Positions 35,801 to 48,746 of a stretch of 64,000 nucleotides of DNA are shown one piece after another. How positions within the stretch are numbered: position 1 is the stretch's first letter; each line of letters starts with the position of its first letter. Source of the DNA: Pegea sp. RAD2-039 (Eukaryota; Chordata; Thaliacea; Salpida; Salpidae); assembly GCA_034620365.1 (NCBI GenBank), contig JAQGEQ010000270.1, positions 806,001 through 870,000 of the forward strand. The letters run 5' to 3'. Below the pieces are notes generated by a model. It saw only the letters and a program-made list of their open reading frames with translations, had not been told where the DNA came from and ran no database searches. The translations under genes and the position numbers were made by a program.

Positions 35801-38494
35801 AGGATACTATTCCTCCAATAAAATTGGAAGAATGTATTGCGAAGACTCCATCACTTGAATCGGAGATATGTTTGTTGGAACCTCTCCCTGTTCTGTTATC
35901 ATCTTTACAAACTTGTTTTTATCTTGTCAGTTACGCTCAGGGATTGAAAATGGTCTGAAATTGATCTTCTCAGGTGATGAAAAGAAAATCCTCTTCTGCA
36001 GACTCTTATGAGATCTTAGATGAATCCGTTGAAAATGAAATAACTTCCCTCTTTACTTCTCTCATACGTAGAATGAAGAAATGTGAATTAGATGACTTTC
36101 AAATGGTTTTTTTCAATTTGAGGATTTTTTTCATTTATCTTTCACAATATTCCTTCAGGACAAAGAACTCGATTTTTCATCTAATACTTCAAAAGGAAGA
36201 AAACATTTCATGATCCTAACCACCTTGATTGGAATCTACCAAGTTTTGATGCAATACAATTTTCTTCAAAACTCCTCCTCGTAAGGAAATCTTTAACATT
36301 CTAAGTATTCACTGATCTCTATTATTCACAGGGATAACGAAGCAGAGGATCAGCTAGATTTACTCGTCTCCTATCTAAACTTTTATGAAATCTTTAAAGT
36401 TCAGAAGAATCGTCACTTTAGTGGACAACCAAGTTGGCAGCTGACTTCAGTGTCTATCATATATCTGTCCACTATGATTGAAAGTAAGATTCAAATTACA
36501 AAAGCTTCTTCTTCACCTTAACACTTTTTCAGCTTTATTTTTGAAAAATGACAAAACTCAGGAAATATTTGTAAATGTTTTAAAAGAAAGTAAAAGTTTT
36601 TTGAAATATTGTTGGACTACTGTCCACTTTGCCTTGTCATTTGTTTGTGAAAACGGTTACTACCCTGGTGCAACAGGTTTACACTTTTACTAAATCTTAA
36701 TAAGCTTGCTGATTGGTTACTTTCTAGGTTTTGATAAATCCCAGTTGTTTCTTCATGTGTGTAATATTGCCAAAGTTTCTTTGCACTATTTTATGATCGA
36801 AAGAAACAATTTTACGAATTATGATGTCGTCTGGTTGGCATTAGAAACTTACCTTTTTGCATTTCAGTACATCTACCAGTGGTCAGTTCAATTTGCAGTT
36901 TTTCTCAACAAATTTTTATTGATTTCACTTTCCAGGCGAAGAGAAAACTTGAACGAATTTCTCATCTCTTTTTCTGATCAAGAAGTCAATTCAAACAACA
37001 AAAATGAAATTATCAATTCACTTATTTTAAGGTTTTTAATTTACCTACAAATCAACTGAACATTTCATTTTGACCAAATCCCAGATTTCAACGGATTATT
37101 ATCGGTTTTGTTGAACAAGAAAACTTAACTGCAAATCATCGTAAAGTTATCTCGACATCTTCTTCTATTTTGGACATCTTGACTAAAATCTATCTTCATT
37201 TTGAAGAAAAATCAGATGATCTTTTGAACGAATCTTTTGAATGGTGGCAGCAACTTTGTAGCGCTAAAAACAGTCAGTTTTCTTTTGGATCAAATTATTC
37301 GCAGCTGTTGATGAAGATCTTTTCCTCTAGATGATGTTGGATGCTGCAAAATCTTTCTATCCTCTTTTCTACATTCAACATCATCTTCTTCCACTGAAAT
37401 CGGTTTGGAAACAGTTTTAAGAGATCTTTGTGCGGATGTAAGATATCAAATGGGGTCAATAGATGAGGATGCTAACAGCGCAAAGAAGACTTTCTACAAC
37501 ATCATAACTGAAGCTTCTTCTCCTCATCTGATGGTGGATCATCTTTCTCTAAAACTTCTTTATCTTCAATCTTTATGTTTGCAGCCAATAATTTGTAAAT
37601 ATGTTGATTCCTACTATTCATCAATGGACTGGATGTTGCAGCAAATCAAAGGACAATCTCTGTATAGTGAAGTAGAAGATAAATCAGGTCTTGTGAGTTA
37701 TCTTCATCATTTTTGTGTCTTACAATTCATCTTGATCAGATGTGATTTGTATCAAAGTTCTGAAAGTTTCACAAGGTTTGTTGGAAATGATACAAACTTT
37801 AGTCACCGAAACATCAACAATCGAGTTGATCCTGAAGACCTCTACCTCTGCCTTCAACATCATCACCTCTCTCACCAAATTTGTCAGTTTCTCTCCCTTC
37901 TGTCCTCATTTTTTTATTTTCAAATCTTTTCAGTTTCTTTGGAAGCGAAATCAAACTGGTGAAAACATATCAACGAAGTTTGATAAATTGATTCGATTTG
38001 TTGGTATCGAGTTGTTGAAACCAGTCTACGGGTTCATCATTCACGCCGAAAGCACCCAAACCGAATCTTTGGATTTATCTCGAAGTAATTCAGGAGGTAA
38101 AAAAACAGAATCAAAAACGTTCAATTTACGAAAGGTGAAGTCAAAACTCGCCGAAGCTTCAAAGTTTTTCATCGAGTTTGTTGAAGGCGAAAGTATTACG
38201 ACAAAGCAAAGGAGTTGCCTCACTCATATACTCTATTGAACAACATGAGCATCAATTGATTTTGTTGGGGAAGAAATTGAAGATCAACTTGATGAGGTCA
38301 CATCATCTCACTACATCACGTGACTTCCGTATTAGGAGTGAAGTTCTCGATAAAGCTCTCAATGAAGAACAATCAGAAAAAGTCGGTTGTTTACATATTT
38401 TTTACAATAATTTTGATTTACATTTTTTCAATTTTAGAGTTTAAGCGATGATGAGGTTAATGAAGCGAAACGTGCCAAAATGGACGAAGAATAA
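32860..38494 (+). CDS. FANCI: Fanconi anaemia group I protein
   Basis: 27 exons: 32860-33022, 33138-33262, 33377-33484, 33606-33757, 33810-34003, 34107-34243, 34300-34424, 34475-34568, 34642-34735, 34792-34980, 35035-35093, 35149-35291, 35345-35477, 35530-35732, 35781-35952, 35974-36105, 36159-36280, 36332-36483, 36533-36676, 36728-36881, 36936-37031, 37085-37272, 37331-37687, 37740-37882, 37934-38134, 38187-38381, 38438-38494. This gives 1343 aa; human is 1328. Diagnostic blocks are FRDILMLSLRKAL, EFLCLEIMQILRRCLQQ, TVLRDLCADVRYQMGSID and SIEQHEHQLILLGKKLKINL...HLTTSRDF. FANCI pairs with FANCD2 and clamps DNA in crosslink repair. The residue aligned with the mono-ubiquitinated lysine (human K523) is Ile-534, although the following SQ/TQ cluster is kept. 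Many introns are 51-56 nt. TTTTCAG lies 11 nt before the ATG. Confidence 0.95.
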
Positions 38495-41054
38495 ATGTCC
38501 CTAATTTTTCTTTTTGTTTTTGGTAAACTTCTTTTATTCTTTTATTTTTTGTGTATTTTCACAAATATTTATTATTCTAAAAGTTTTCGTTTTCTTATTT
38601 TGATGATAGTGGAAACAATTTGTTTCAATTTGAAGGCAGTTTCAACATTGTTTCACCATCTAAGCTAGTTCGATTTCGTATATGCAGAAAATAGACATCT
38701 TATAAAAAAGAGTTTTAGAAAATCTTTGGTTAACCCCCGTACAAGAAAAACTTGTCACAAAGACAAATCTCGCGGTGAGAAGAAAAATAAAATTGTTTTT
38801 CTTAAAAGATTCAAGCCTAATGAAAGGATTTCTTATGTTCATAACTTAGTTTAATACTTTTAATTTACTTCTTAAATTAATATAATAATAGGGGCTTGCC
38901 TCGGCCGAGAACGGCCATACCGGATGTGCTTTGAGATATGGATTGAGAAAAAGCATTCAGGGGTTCCTTCTTTTCTTTAAAGCTGGGTCAAATCAATCGA
39001 GTTTCAGACGACAAGCGACCAAAACATCGTTTTTGCTGTAGTCATATTTGCTTGAGATAAATTAGAACTTTCTTTTTTAAGAATCGCATATCAAGGCTTA
39101 AAATATCTCAATCAATAGTTTGTCTATTCTTTTTAGTACAAACTTGTTTAGTATCAATCAGAAAAATTTCTTGAGGTTGATCTTATTAATTTGATTTCTG
39201 AAACAGTTCCTTGTTTGACTTTCGCACAAATTTTCTAATGATAAAATTAATACTGCTTACATGATTTAAATTTATTTAAATGATTTGTTTAATTTGTTTT
39301 AAATATTTTATAAAAGTTTTACAAAAAAAAAAAGATTTTACGAAGATTTAGTTTAACAGTTTTGCAAAAGAAGTTATTTAAAAGACATTCTTTTAATTTA
39401 GAAGCATAAAAAGGATTAAAAATATTGTTGAACCATTAATTTTATCAAAGCTAATAGGATATCTTGTTCTTAAAAAAACAGATATAACTGTAATTTTTCG
39501 GATGCAGTAGAATCTAAAACAAACAGTTAAAATATAGTTTCATAATGTCAATTTAGACAGTTTAAATTCATATTCTAAACAAGTAAAGTTATTATACCAT
39601 TATTCTATACAAAAGCAGCTTTATTAAGTTCAAATATACCATAAAACTAATAAACATGAACAAAACAGGGTCTTATAAATAAACTCTTTGACTATTTTAC
39701 CCTTTTATGAAACCATTTCAGATGCACATAAATATAAAAACTCATTTAAAATTCATTACCAAGCTATTAAACTTTTACGCTTTAATTATAATAACTCGTC
39801 TTAAGAAACATATGAATCATGAACCAGATTATAATTTGTTTTAAAGGGTGAAAATACGACCAAATACTCTTTATTATTAAAAGATTCACAAAAAATTAAG
39901 TTTTATTTATTTTTGTTATTCATTTTTTATTTCAAAAGTAAAACCTAAACTTAATTTTCAACGTTGCTACCAACAAAAACAAACGCCATTAAAGGTACAG
40001 ATGAATAGTCACTATTAAAAGTATAAACATTGAAGTTATTTCCTTCAATTTTTCAAAATCATTCCTTAAGTGTAATATTTGTCAGAATGTTCTAGAAGTT
40101 TTTCATTGTTTAATTTAAATGAACTTTATCAGATATATAAGCAAGTTGTTTCATTTCAACATGTTCTCTAAATTGCTTTGTTATTAGAAAGGTTAGGAAT
40201 TTTCAATAAAATTTCATTAAAGATTTATTTAAGTTTAATCAACTCTCAGAAAGAAAAATTGCTGTTTAGAAAGTAGAAATATATAAAAATATTTAAAAAA
40301 TATCCTTCATTATTTTTGTAGAAAATTTTGTTACAGTCTCTAGTTTATATGAAATACATTTATTTCTCATTAATTTATATTTGATAGATGATCAATAATT
40401 TTCAATGAAATTATTTTCAATTTAACCTGTTTACTTATTAAAGCTAAATAAAAAGTTTTAAACAATCTTTTCGAAGTTAATTATCAATCTTCTAACTATA
40501 ATGTGTTTTGTATAAAGTTAAAATATCACCTGCTTAAAAGCAATTCTAATAACAATAATTTGAATATTAGAGATAAATGTGATAATATTATTATATGAAA
40601 TCAAATTTATGGTTGTATGTATTTGTTTGTCAGCCTAATTTAGACTTTCACTAAAATAAATTTAAATTCTAAGTAGAGAACAAAGATTTAATTGAAAGGT
40701 TAGTTAGCTCAACCTGTGGTTACTTCCCCATTCTATAAAGTTATGTTAACAGATCAGCTAAGATTAACTTTTAGACAAATCTTACTGTAATTAAGGTGCT
40801 AAGAGCATGAATAATTATAGTCTTGATTGTATGCTTCTCAAAAAACTGAATGACTGATTTTAGGATTAATTTAATATAAACAACTAATTCTAATAGTAGA
40901 AAATTTGGTTTGAAAATTTATATAACATGAATTTGTGTTATTACATTTTTAATCTAATAATTATCACAGAAGTTTGAAATGCTTCTATATAATTTCTAAC
41001 ATATAATTTTGTTTATGTTTGTAGAGGTTAAAAACTATATGCTTAAAAGAAGAA
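38495..41054. other. Intergenic region
   Basis: No protein-coding gene. A small GC-richer patch at 38891-38990 contains ACGGCCATACC, the conserved 5' end of 5S rRNA, followed by diverged sequence (reported as a finding). The rest is A/T-rich spacer. Confidence 0.5.
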
Positions 41055-43123
41055 ATGGAACTTCCTCATATTGGAAAACATTGTTCAATAAAATCATGCA
41101 ATTTATTGGGTAAATATAAACATGTTCAAATTTGAAAACAACATAGAAAAGAATGTTTTTATTTTTCAGACTTTTTACCCTTTAATTGTGATATATGCAA
41201 AAACGTTTTCTGGTATGTTTCTGATTTAATCATGACTAAGCAAAATTAAACTATGACAGATTTCTATATACTTTTAAATGACGTTCTTTTCAGTAAAGAC
41301 CACTATGAATATGAAAAGCATGATTGTAAAGGAGCTTTTATCAGAGATGTGCAAGTACCTGTCTGTCCTTTATGTAACAAACCAATACCAGTCCGTAAAA
41401 ATCAGATTGTAGATGTTGTTGTTGGCGCTCATATTGATCAAGACTGTCAATCGCTACCAGCAATAGACAAGAGAAAGGTAAGAAATAATTATTTCTCAGC
41501 TATCATAATCTTGTATGTTTTATATACTTCCAACTACTCTCTATCTTATTGATTCCGATTCTAATTGCTTTTATAATTTAATTAATGATTTTTCTCATCT
41601 AATCAAAGTTCATCAATCAAAAGAAAAAAGCCAAAAACACTTTTTATGCAGATAAATGATTGGCTTGATGATCTAAAAACTGGTAGTGTGTGATTTCTAA
41701 GAACATGGTATTGATTTATTAGAAATTTCAGTGTTTCTGCTGCTTTAAAATCGTTTTTGGTTATGATCAAGTTAGCTTGAGATCAAAAAACTCTTTTAGT
41801 TTCAAAATGGTTTATCTTTCCTGTAAAAATTGTTATTTATTTATTTGGTATGTTGATATATCGATTTTGGTATAAGTAATTGACAAATTAAATATTTTTT
41901 TACGTTTGAATGATTTCAAATATTGAATATTCATTCTACTCAAGTACACTTCAGTTAGAAACAAGTTTGAAACAATTCAACATTTCTTTTAAAATAAATT
42001 TTTTTACCTAATGATGAAGAGAAGGTTCAGAGCTAGATTTCCTTCTGTTAAAAAATCTTACCATAGAAGATTAGCGAGATCTACATTGAAGAAGAGTTTC
42101 CATTTTATATACAGAAATCCTATTCTTATTAAAATATTATCAATTTTTGACTGGATTATTGAGAGATGTAGATTTTTAGCTATCAGTTTTAACAAAGTTT
42201 ATATCAAGCCATATGGAGATAGTATATCAAAGTTGGTTGTCTGTGTATGTACAACACTTGTTGTATTGAAATTGGTTTCTTTATTGTTATCTCAGGTTGT
42301 TTGTTTGTAGTTGCGACAGAATGTTGCTGATGTTGCTGTTTGTTTTCAGACTTTCAGACATCGTTGTTCTATGAGAGGATGCAAGCAAAATGAGATGATT
42401 GAAGTTAGATGTCCCAAGTGTCATCTCAACTTTTGTTTACGTCATCGTCATGAAAAAGATCACCAATGCCAAGTGACTCTGAAATCAAACAAGTTAGTTG
42501 TCAGTCAAAGGTAATCTTCAATTCATTTGTTCATGAAGTTGTAAATGAAATTAATTTACATCAGAGCCTCTTCTTCAAGACACAATATGCAGTCTTCTTC
42601 AAATTACAATCCACAGAAGACCTTGATGAGTACCATGGGATCTGATTTAAACAGGTTTTTATTTTCCAATCAGCTGGTGCCTAAAATTTTTAATAAATTT
42701 TGTTGGATGCAGATTACGTGAAGAAAGAAGAAAGCAACATGTCCAAGCTCCTCATCTTAATGTAAGGAGTTCGAATTTTTAATTTTCTTCTCAACCAACT
42801 TTTCTTCTTTTTATAAACTTTTGAAAACTTTCACGATTTCGAAATATTTGAAATATAATTTCAGTCGGAAGATGCTGATCTAGCAAGAGCTATTGAGATG
42901 TCTTTAAAAGACTCTAATAAGAAGAAGTGAGTGACTCTTTCTCTGTTTCGATATCTTTCTGATAATATTTGTTGCTTTTGTTAGATCTCAAGAAGAAATG
43001 GATCTTGTTCTTGCAAGACAACTACAAAAAGAAGAAGATGAAAGAAGTGGTGAAAATCGAAGCAGAAATCAAACTAGTAACAACACAAGTAATGACGAAA
43101 ATTCAAGTTGCAGTGTGTCTTAA
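41055..43123 (+). CDS. ZFAND2B: AN1-type zinc finger protein 2 (AIRAP/AIRAPL-like)
   Basis: Eight exons: 41055-41109, 41170-41212, 41294-41477, 42350-42510, 42565-42654, 42713-42761, 42865-42926, 42985-43123; 260 aa (human ZFAND2B 257). Two AN1 zinc fingers are seen. The first includes CDICKNVFCKDHYEYEKHDC, followed by the family linker DVQVPVCPLCNKPIPV. The second runs from C-S-M-R-G-C through CPKCHLNFCLRHRHEKDHQC. Two ubiquitin-interacting-motif-like helices follow (SEDADLARAIEMSLKDS and QEEMDLVLARQLQKEEDE). The protein ends in CSVS, a CaaX-type box as in AIRAPL, which is lipidated at the ER. The family delivers ubiquitinated or mistranslocated proteins to p97 and the proteasome, notably under arsenite stress. 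An acceptor (TTTGTAG) lies 30 nt before the ATG. The 872-nt third intron contains a separate 99-codon ORF. Confidence 0.94.
42011..42310 (+). CDS. Unrecognised ORF inside ZFAND2 intron 3
   Basis: A 99-codon ATG-started frame on the same strand as its host gene. The N-terminal third is very basic (MMKRRFRARFPSVKKSYHRR and more), followed by mixed hydrophobic stretches and a C-terminal hydrophobic segment (KLVVCVCTTLVVLKLVSLLL) that could span a membrane. The host intron is 872 nt while the other seven are 54-103 nt, which makes an embedded exon or nested gene possible. No acceptor-like AG directly precedes the ATG, and no family is recognised. It may equally be a chance ORF, or an alternative exon. 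Confidence 0.25.
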   Translation: MMKRRFRARFPSVKKSYHRRLARSTLKKSFHFIYRNPILIKILSIFDWIIERCRFLAISFNKVYIKPYGDSISKLVVCVCTTLVVLKLVSLLLSQVVCL

Positions 43124-45689
43124 CATGGATGAAGTTCCTCCTTTTGTGATGACCTTTATTCCCAACTTTTGAAAATAAGCTTTACTCATCTGAGATGCAA
43201 ATCAAAATTCGATTTCTGTAACTATAACCTTTCTTTTCCGACCAAGTGTTTATTTTGTGCAATTTTACAAACTTTTTTGATCATATCACAAATCTACATC
43301 TTAAAGAGTATTTCGAAATTTCTTTCGATACAATTTTCTTAAGTTTTGTTTGAAATCAATATTTGTACATTTATCAAAACTTATCAACAATATTTGATAA
43401 TAAGAATAAAAACATTAAACTAAAAATCATTTAGTAAACTTCAAAACAGATTTTTTTTCATCATAATATTCATAACCTACGTAAACTTCTTACAACCAGG
43501 AATGAAAATGATATCTTCTAAAACTTCTGCCTTTTGCAATTTAGTCATCAATAAACTTACACATCCGACATTTACTTATATTATATTTTTCTAACAACGA
43601 GATGAAAGCTTTGATTAAATTACCAGCAAAGCTGGTTTGAACTGAACGTAGTGAACTGTTGTAGCAGCAATTTGCTACTTTACCAGCTTACAGCTTCTTT
43701 TTAACAGTACGAAGTCAAGAACAACTCTTTATTTCAATTTCCAAATATTCAAAGCCCCCTTTATTTATTAACTTTGATTCAGTTTACCTTCAGAATGAAA
43801 AATAACCGTTTACTCAAAACTATATTGCATGACAAACTAACGACTGCAGAAAAAGAGCTACTTCTAAAAAGAAATCCAGTATCCTCGTTGAAACAGCTGA
43901 GTTTACATCACACCAACTTGCAGCAGATTGTGTAACATGAGCAAGTCTACATCTTTTGTGAATGAAGCCAAAGCTATTTTTCATATTGTGCGAGTTTTGG
44001 CTTAAAAACACTAAGTTATTCTGATTTCTAAGTTCTGCTATTAAAAGCACCCAATATGACAACTATCTAAATGGAAATGAGGACAATTACCTAAAAAAGG
44101 GGCTAAAAACTTATAAAAACGATGTAATCTGTGATAAGATTTGACGCTAATTTTGAAATATGGTATATAAAGCTAAAATTTATAGTTTTTCACCAATGTT
44201 GCCCCAGATATTATTTTGAAAACTGTTTATCTGAAAATTTCGATTTAATAAATCACAAAAACAAAATTAGTTTTGATGGTATTTTTAAGATTCATTTTAG
44301 TATTATTCTTTTATGAAATACTATGATTGTTTTTGACACATTTCTGATCAAAGCTGTGATTTTATAGACTTTTATTATTATTTTCACGTTCTGTTTGATT
44401 TTACTAATAAAAGCCAAGTATTTTAGTCCAGAAGAATATATAACCTTCCTCTGAATAAGACTTAGAATTAGAAGACTGGTTTCCTGGTTCTGCGCCATAA
44501 AACGAATTAATGGTATGTAAGATTTGTTATATTTTATCCAGTAAATTTTGATATCGTCTTTTTAAAAAATTGCTAGTTATATTTTTATACTTTTATATTG
44601 AAGTCTAGCCAAAGATGCTTCAATTTATTAGCTTCATCTTTTTGCTACCTAATATTTAAAATAAAAAACCTTCTAATATGTAAACGTTGACCAATTTTAT
44701 TTTCATATAAAATTTTAGTGCTGATTAGCCAAGAAATTATTTCACGTTAACTTTATTTTATAGAAAAACTTTTCTCTATTCTTCATAAACCCTAATAGTT
44801 TGTTGAACTTCAAACGATTTCTTTGACTATAAGCTATACTTTTTGCTATAAGCTAAAATAGAATATTTTTATATGCTAAAGCTAAATAAATTTAGTAAAT
44901 CGAATCAACTTTATGATCCTACTCTTTTCAAACTATTTTTATTCCTATATCTAAATATTGTTTGCTGTATCAAATAATCTGTTCATCTTATTCGTGTACA
45001 AATAGGAAATGTCTGCTGGGAATTTTGTTGTTTATGAGATGGCATCTAACTAGAGGGTTCCATGCTTATAAAAATGGGTTAAATTTTTCAACATTCCTCA
45101 ACAAAACTGGAATCAGAAGTGTTTTCCAGGAAAATAAGGTTTAGAGTTTTTTAATTAATTTAGTTGTTGTTTCTTAGTTTTTTAAGCATCATCTTAACAA
45201 CCTAACAACCTCAACTTAAACTTTCAATTCTGCTCTTAGAAACATCAAGAAAATTATCTTTTTAATGACAAGATTTGCGAGAATGGAGGTTCCTTTCTTT
45301 TCCAGTTGAAGTTAAAGCATGTTCACTTAATTTCACAATTCTTTTTCTTATTCTAATAACTTCACAAACTTCAATCGCTTATTTTTCTTCAAAGTTCTTT
45401 TCATAAATAGCCATATACCCATTTACATCTTCGATTATTTTAGAAAATTGTCATCTTTCTTGTTTCATAAGTAACGATTTTTTCAATGTTTTATAAAAAT
45501 GTACAAATTTAGATTGAAAAACTGTCCAGAATTTCTTTATATATAATTTCTACTGAAGTTTTTTTATTAAAAGTAGGAATTATTTGGATAAATAACTTTT
45601 TGAATCAATTGACTTAAGATGAAGTCTAAAATGTAAATTATCAAAAATATAAACATGTTTGGAAATATAATTTATATTTATCTTTTGTA
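43124..45689. other. Intergenic region
   Basis: No gene supported. A plausible poly(A) signal for ZFAND2 (AATAAA) lies at 43405. Short perfect palindromes (ACCAGCAAAGCTGGT near 43622 and GTAGCAGCAATTTGCTAC near 43661) occur close together, but no RNA family was recognised. Confidence 0.5.
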
Positions 45690-46640
45690 TTACCAAAGGC
45701 AGCATTATTGGTGCTCTTCAATATTTATATCAATGACAATACAGACAGTTCTGCATCACTAGATGGTTCTAGAAATTTATTGGCTTTTTGTCGACGATGT
45801 CGAACATTTTAGTAGTAAATCAGTTACTTTTTAATCAAGACAGCTTAAGCTCGCCACCAGCAACATCCGTCAGTAAATAAACCTTCAAGCTCTAACTCAA
45901 CATCATTTGACTTTTATTTTGACAACAATAAAATTTCTCAATGTCAAGTCATTAAACACCTGGGAATCTTCATCTCTCAAGACTTAAAATGGACTCATTT
46001 ACTTAAAATGTAAACTATTGGTTCAGAATTGGTTCATAAACTTCATACCAAATTCTTAAACCTTTTAAGACCATAAATGCGTGACATTATTGAAGCTTTT
46101 TACCCATTACATCCATTCCAAAATATAATGTAGTTCTTCCGTATGGAGTCCTCATTTTTTAAAATTTTAAAAAGTTCGAATCCGTCCAAAGATCATTCCT
46201 TAGATGTGGCCTACTCTTTTCTTCATACGAAGACCGTCTCTATGAGCCAAACATAAAATCGCTGTAATATTGACGCCTATTTGCTGACCATCTACTACTA
46301 TTTAAGAATATTGATAAATTTTGCCATCTTAACTTCATAAAACACTTTAAAGATCGCAACCTTCCATGCGTCTTCAGGCTCTTCATTCAAAATTAAACTG
46401 CTCAACAACTCTAATAGTCTCCAGTGGAGTAAAAAGTTTTTAATGCGATAACCAAGGGTTAGAATTCCTTCCCGATCCCATCTTTATATCAAAACCTATC
46501 GTATAAGATTTAAGCTGTTTCGTTAACAAGTGATATATAACAATGCCGGTTTCCTCACTTGATGCCTAAAACGTTTCCAGTTACCTCTTCGCTCATACTA
46601 TTTGATTCTTGATTGCTATAAGAGCTGTTGAATTTCAGAT
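45690..46640 (+). mobile_element. Degenerate non-LTR retrotransposon (RT palm to 3' part)
   Basis: Broken plus-strand frames recover a run of reverse-transcriptase blocks: VLFNIYINDN (the 'FNIxINDL' block), then LLAFFVDDVEHFSS around 45770-45815 (the catalytic F/YADD block, here VDD), then IKHLGIFISQDLKWTH around 45950-46000, then FESVQRSFLRC around 46170. These are in the order expected for a jockey/CR1-like LINE. Several stops and frameshifts separate them. Similar blocks at 19560-20440 show that the two are copies of one family. Limits are approximate. Confidence 0.75.
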
Positions 46641-48746
46641 TCTATTAATTATTCAGATTCTAGAAGTAGCAGACTCTTAATAGTGATTCCTACATTTTTA
46701 TTCCCTTTAATTACAGTATCGTATACAAAAAGTAATTCTGCCCGGTCTCAAAAGCCATAAACTTCCGATACGCCTATTTTGGTGGTAGGTCTGTTTTGAT
46801 TCATAGGAAGTAAACAACTTATATTTAGTCAGCTCATTTACATCATATTCAATCAATGATTTCGGAAATACATCCTTTTCAAATAGTTTTACAAAGTTTA
46901 AGAAGGCGTCGTTATTACAAGGATTTGTTATTTAGACTATCTTTGTATGTAGAAAAGAGTACGCTACAATAAGGTAAGCTTTTTTAGTAAATGATGTTTG
47001 AATAGACTCAAGCTTTATAATAATTTTTCAAGGTGAGGAATTCTTAGGAAAGAGTTGAATTGTAATTTGGGACGGTTGTATTTGGTAAAGAGATAAAAGT
47101 TTCAAGAGATTTGAGAATTTTGTATGAAGTAACTAAACAAATTCAGAACATACTTTTTTTGTGGTGATCCCATTACTTCATAAGAATTTGAAATTCCCGA
47201 ATCGTCGAAATTAGATGGTTACCGGCCTCCAACTAGGTCTAAGGTTTGCAAACGACAAGGATACATTAGCTTTAATTATTAACTAAGTAGATAGTACATT
47301 AACACGCATGTTTAGCACCTACTACTAAGTCTTGTGAATCTCCTAACTTAAATACTACCTAATAATAACTTATGAGAAAATCACCAGCAACACATCTACA
47401 TATAGTTCCTCCCTGAGAAATATCTTTTATTCTTTACTAAGATTTATTTGCTTTACAAACACTGGGCAACTATTTCCATATCAAAATGATTTCCAGCTTT
47501 ACGAATCTTCGAAATATCAGCAACTCTTCGATCTTAAAGGCTCTCCGATGATTCGGTATCAATGAGTACCTTGAATACCTTACCTCTAACGGTCACTTGT
47601 CAAGATTAAAATGAAGTATCACATTAAAATGACTTTCAATAAACTTTCGGTTCGTTATTTGTAAGTATTTGGTTACCAGTAGCGTTAATGTACTTTTGTA
47701 ATTTGTACCACAAATTCGCAGTTCTTAGTTAACTTCAATGTTTGAAATTTGACTTTTGTTCTCAGATCTTAAGGAGCCTTAATCTGGTATACTTACTCTT
47801 TCAACTAAATATTCATTTTATAAATGTTTTTTCATTAAAACATTAAAAAACGAGTAGATTTTTGAATTATTAAATTCAGAAAGATAAGAAATTACTTTCT
47901 TCAAACTTAAAAAATTTATTAACAATTTTATAGTGAGACATAAACTTATATACATAAGTCAAAAATTAAAAGCATGTAAAATACAAACGAGTAATTGCAC
48001 CACAAAGGTATATAAGATTTAGTATACAAGACTTAATACGACATTATGTTGAAAACATATTCATTACAGCTTAAAGATTTCTAATAAATTTGAAATTTAT
48101 TTGTGCTAGAAGCACAATCAAAACTTAGTTCAAAATTGAATAGAATACTTATACTTCATTTCATTATTTTACAAGTTTATGATAATGAACATTTTAGCAG
48201 TTCATAAATAGAAATGATTTATAAGATTGGATTAAAAACATATTCCACTAAACAAAGATTACTATTTGTCATATTATCATTCAAGCTTGTACAGTTTCAA
48301 GTTAGAATAAATTATTCAGTAAAACACAACTTTTTTAGTTAGTTTCAGGTAATTTTGAACCAAAACTTACTATGATTAAATGAAAAAAATAATAAGCAAA
48401 TAAAAGTACAAAGAAAAGTAACCATTTTATGAGATAAGACCTGATGTATTATATATCCGTAGAAAGTTAAAGTTGCTGTTTTAATTACAAAGTATTAGCT
48501 TTTAAAATAGTGATTGATAGATTGTTGGCTTAAAATACCACTTCTGTATTCACAAAATGATATATACATAAAAAATTAACAATGAAAATAAACAAAGTGT
48601 TTGAAAGATAAAAAGTTTAAGAAACAAGTAGGATGATTTTTTAAATTAGGAAATTTTATGCAGCTTTCAATTTAAAAAAAATAAATTCTGAACAGTAAAC
48701 AAAAGTTGGTTTGTCGAAGAATACTTCGAAATTAATGAAATAAAAA
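46641..48746. other. Intergenic region
   Basis: No gene supported. The part at 46730-47700 is less A/T-rich than the flanks and may be further decayed transposon sequence, but no conserved block could be read. Confidence 0.45.

Noticed and set aside
38891..38945. U1 snRNA match (CCGGATGTGCT) in the 38.9-kb patch
   Set aside because: Only 11 nt agree; the U1 5' end (ACTTACCTG) and Sm site are absent in position. A 5S-derived origin is slightly better supported but also weak.
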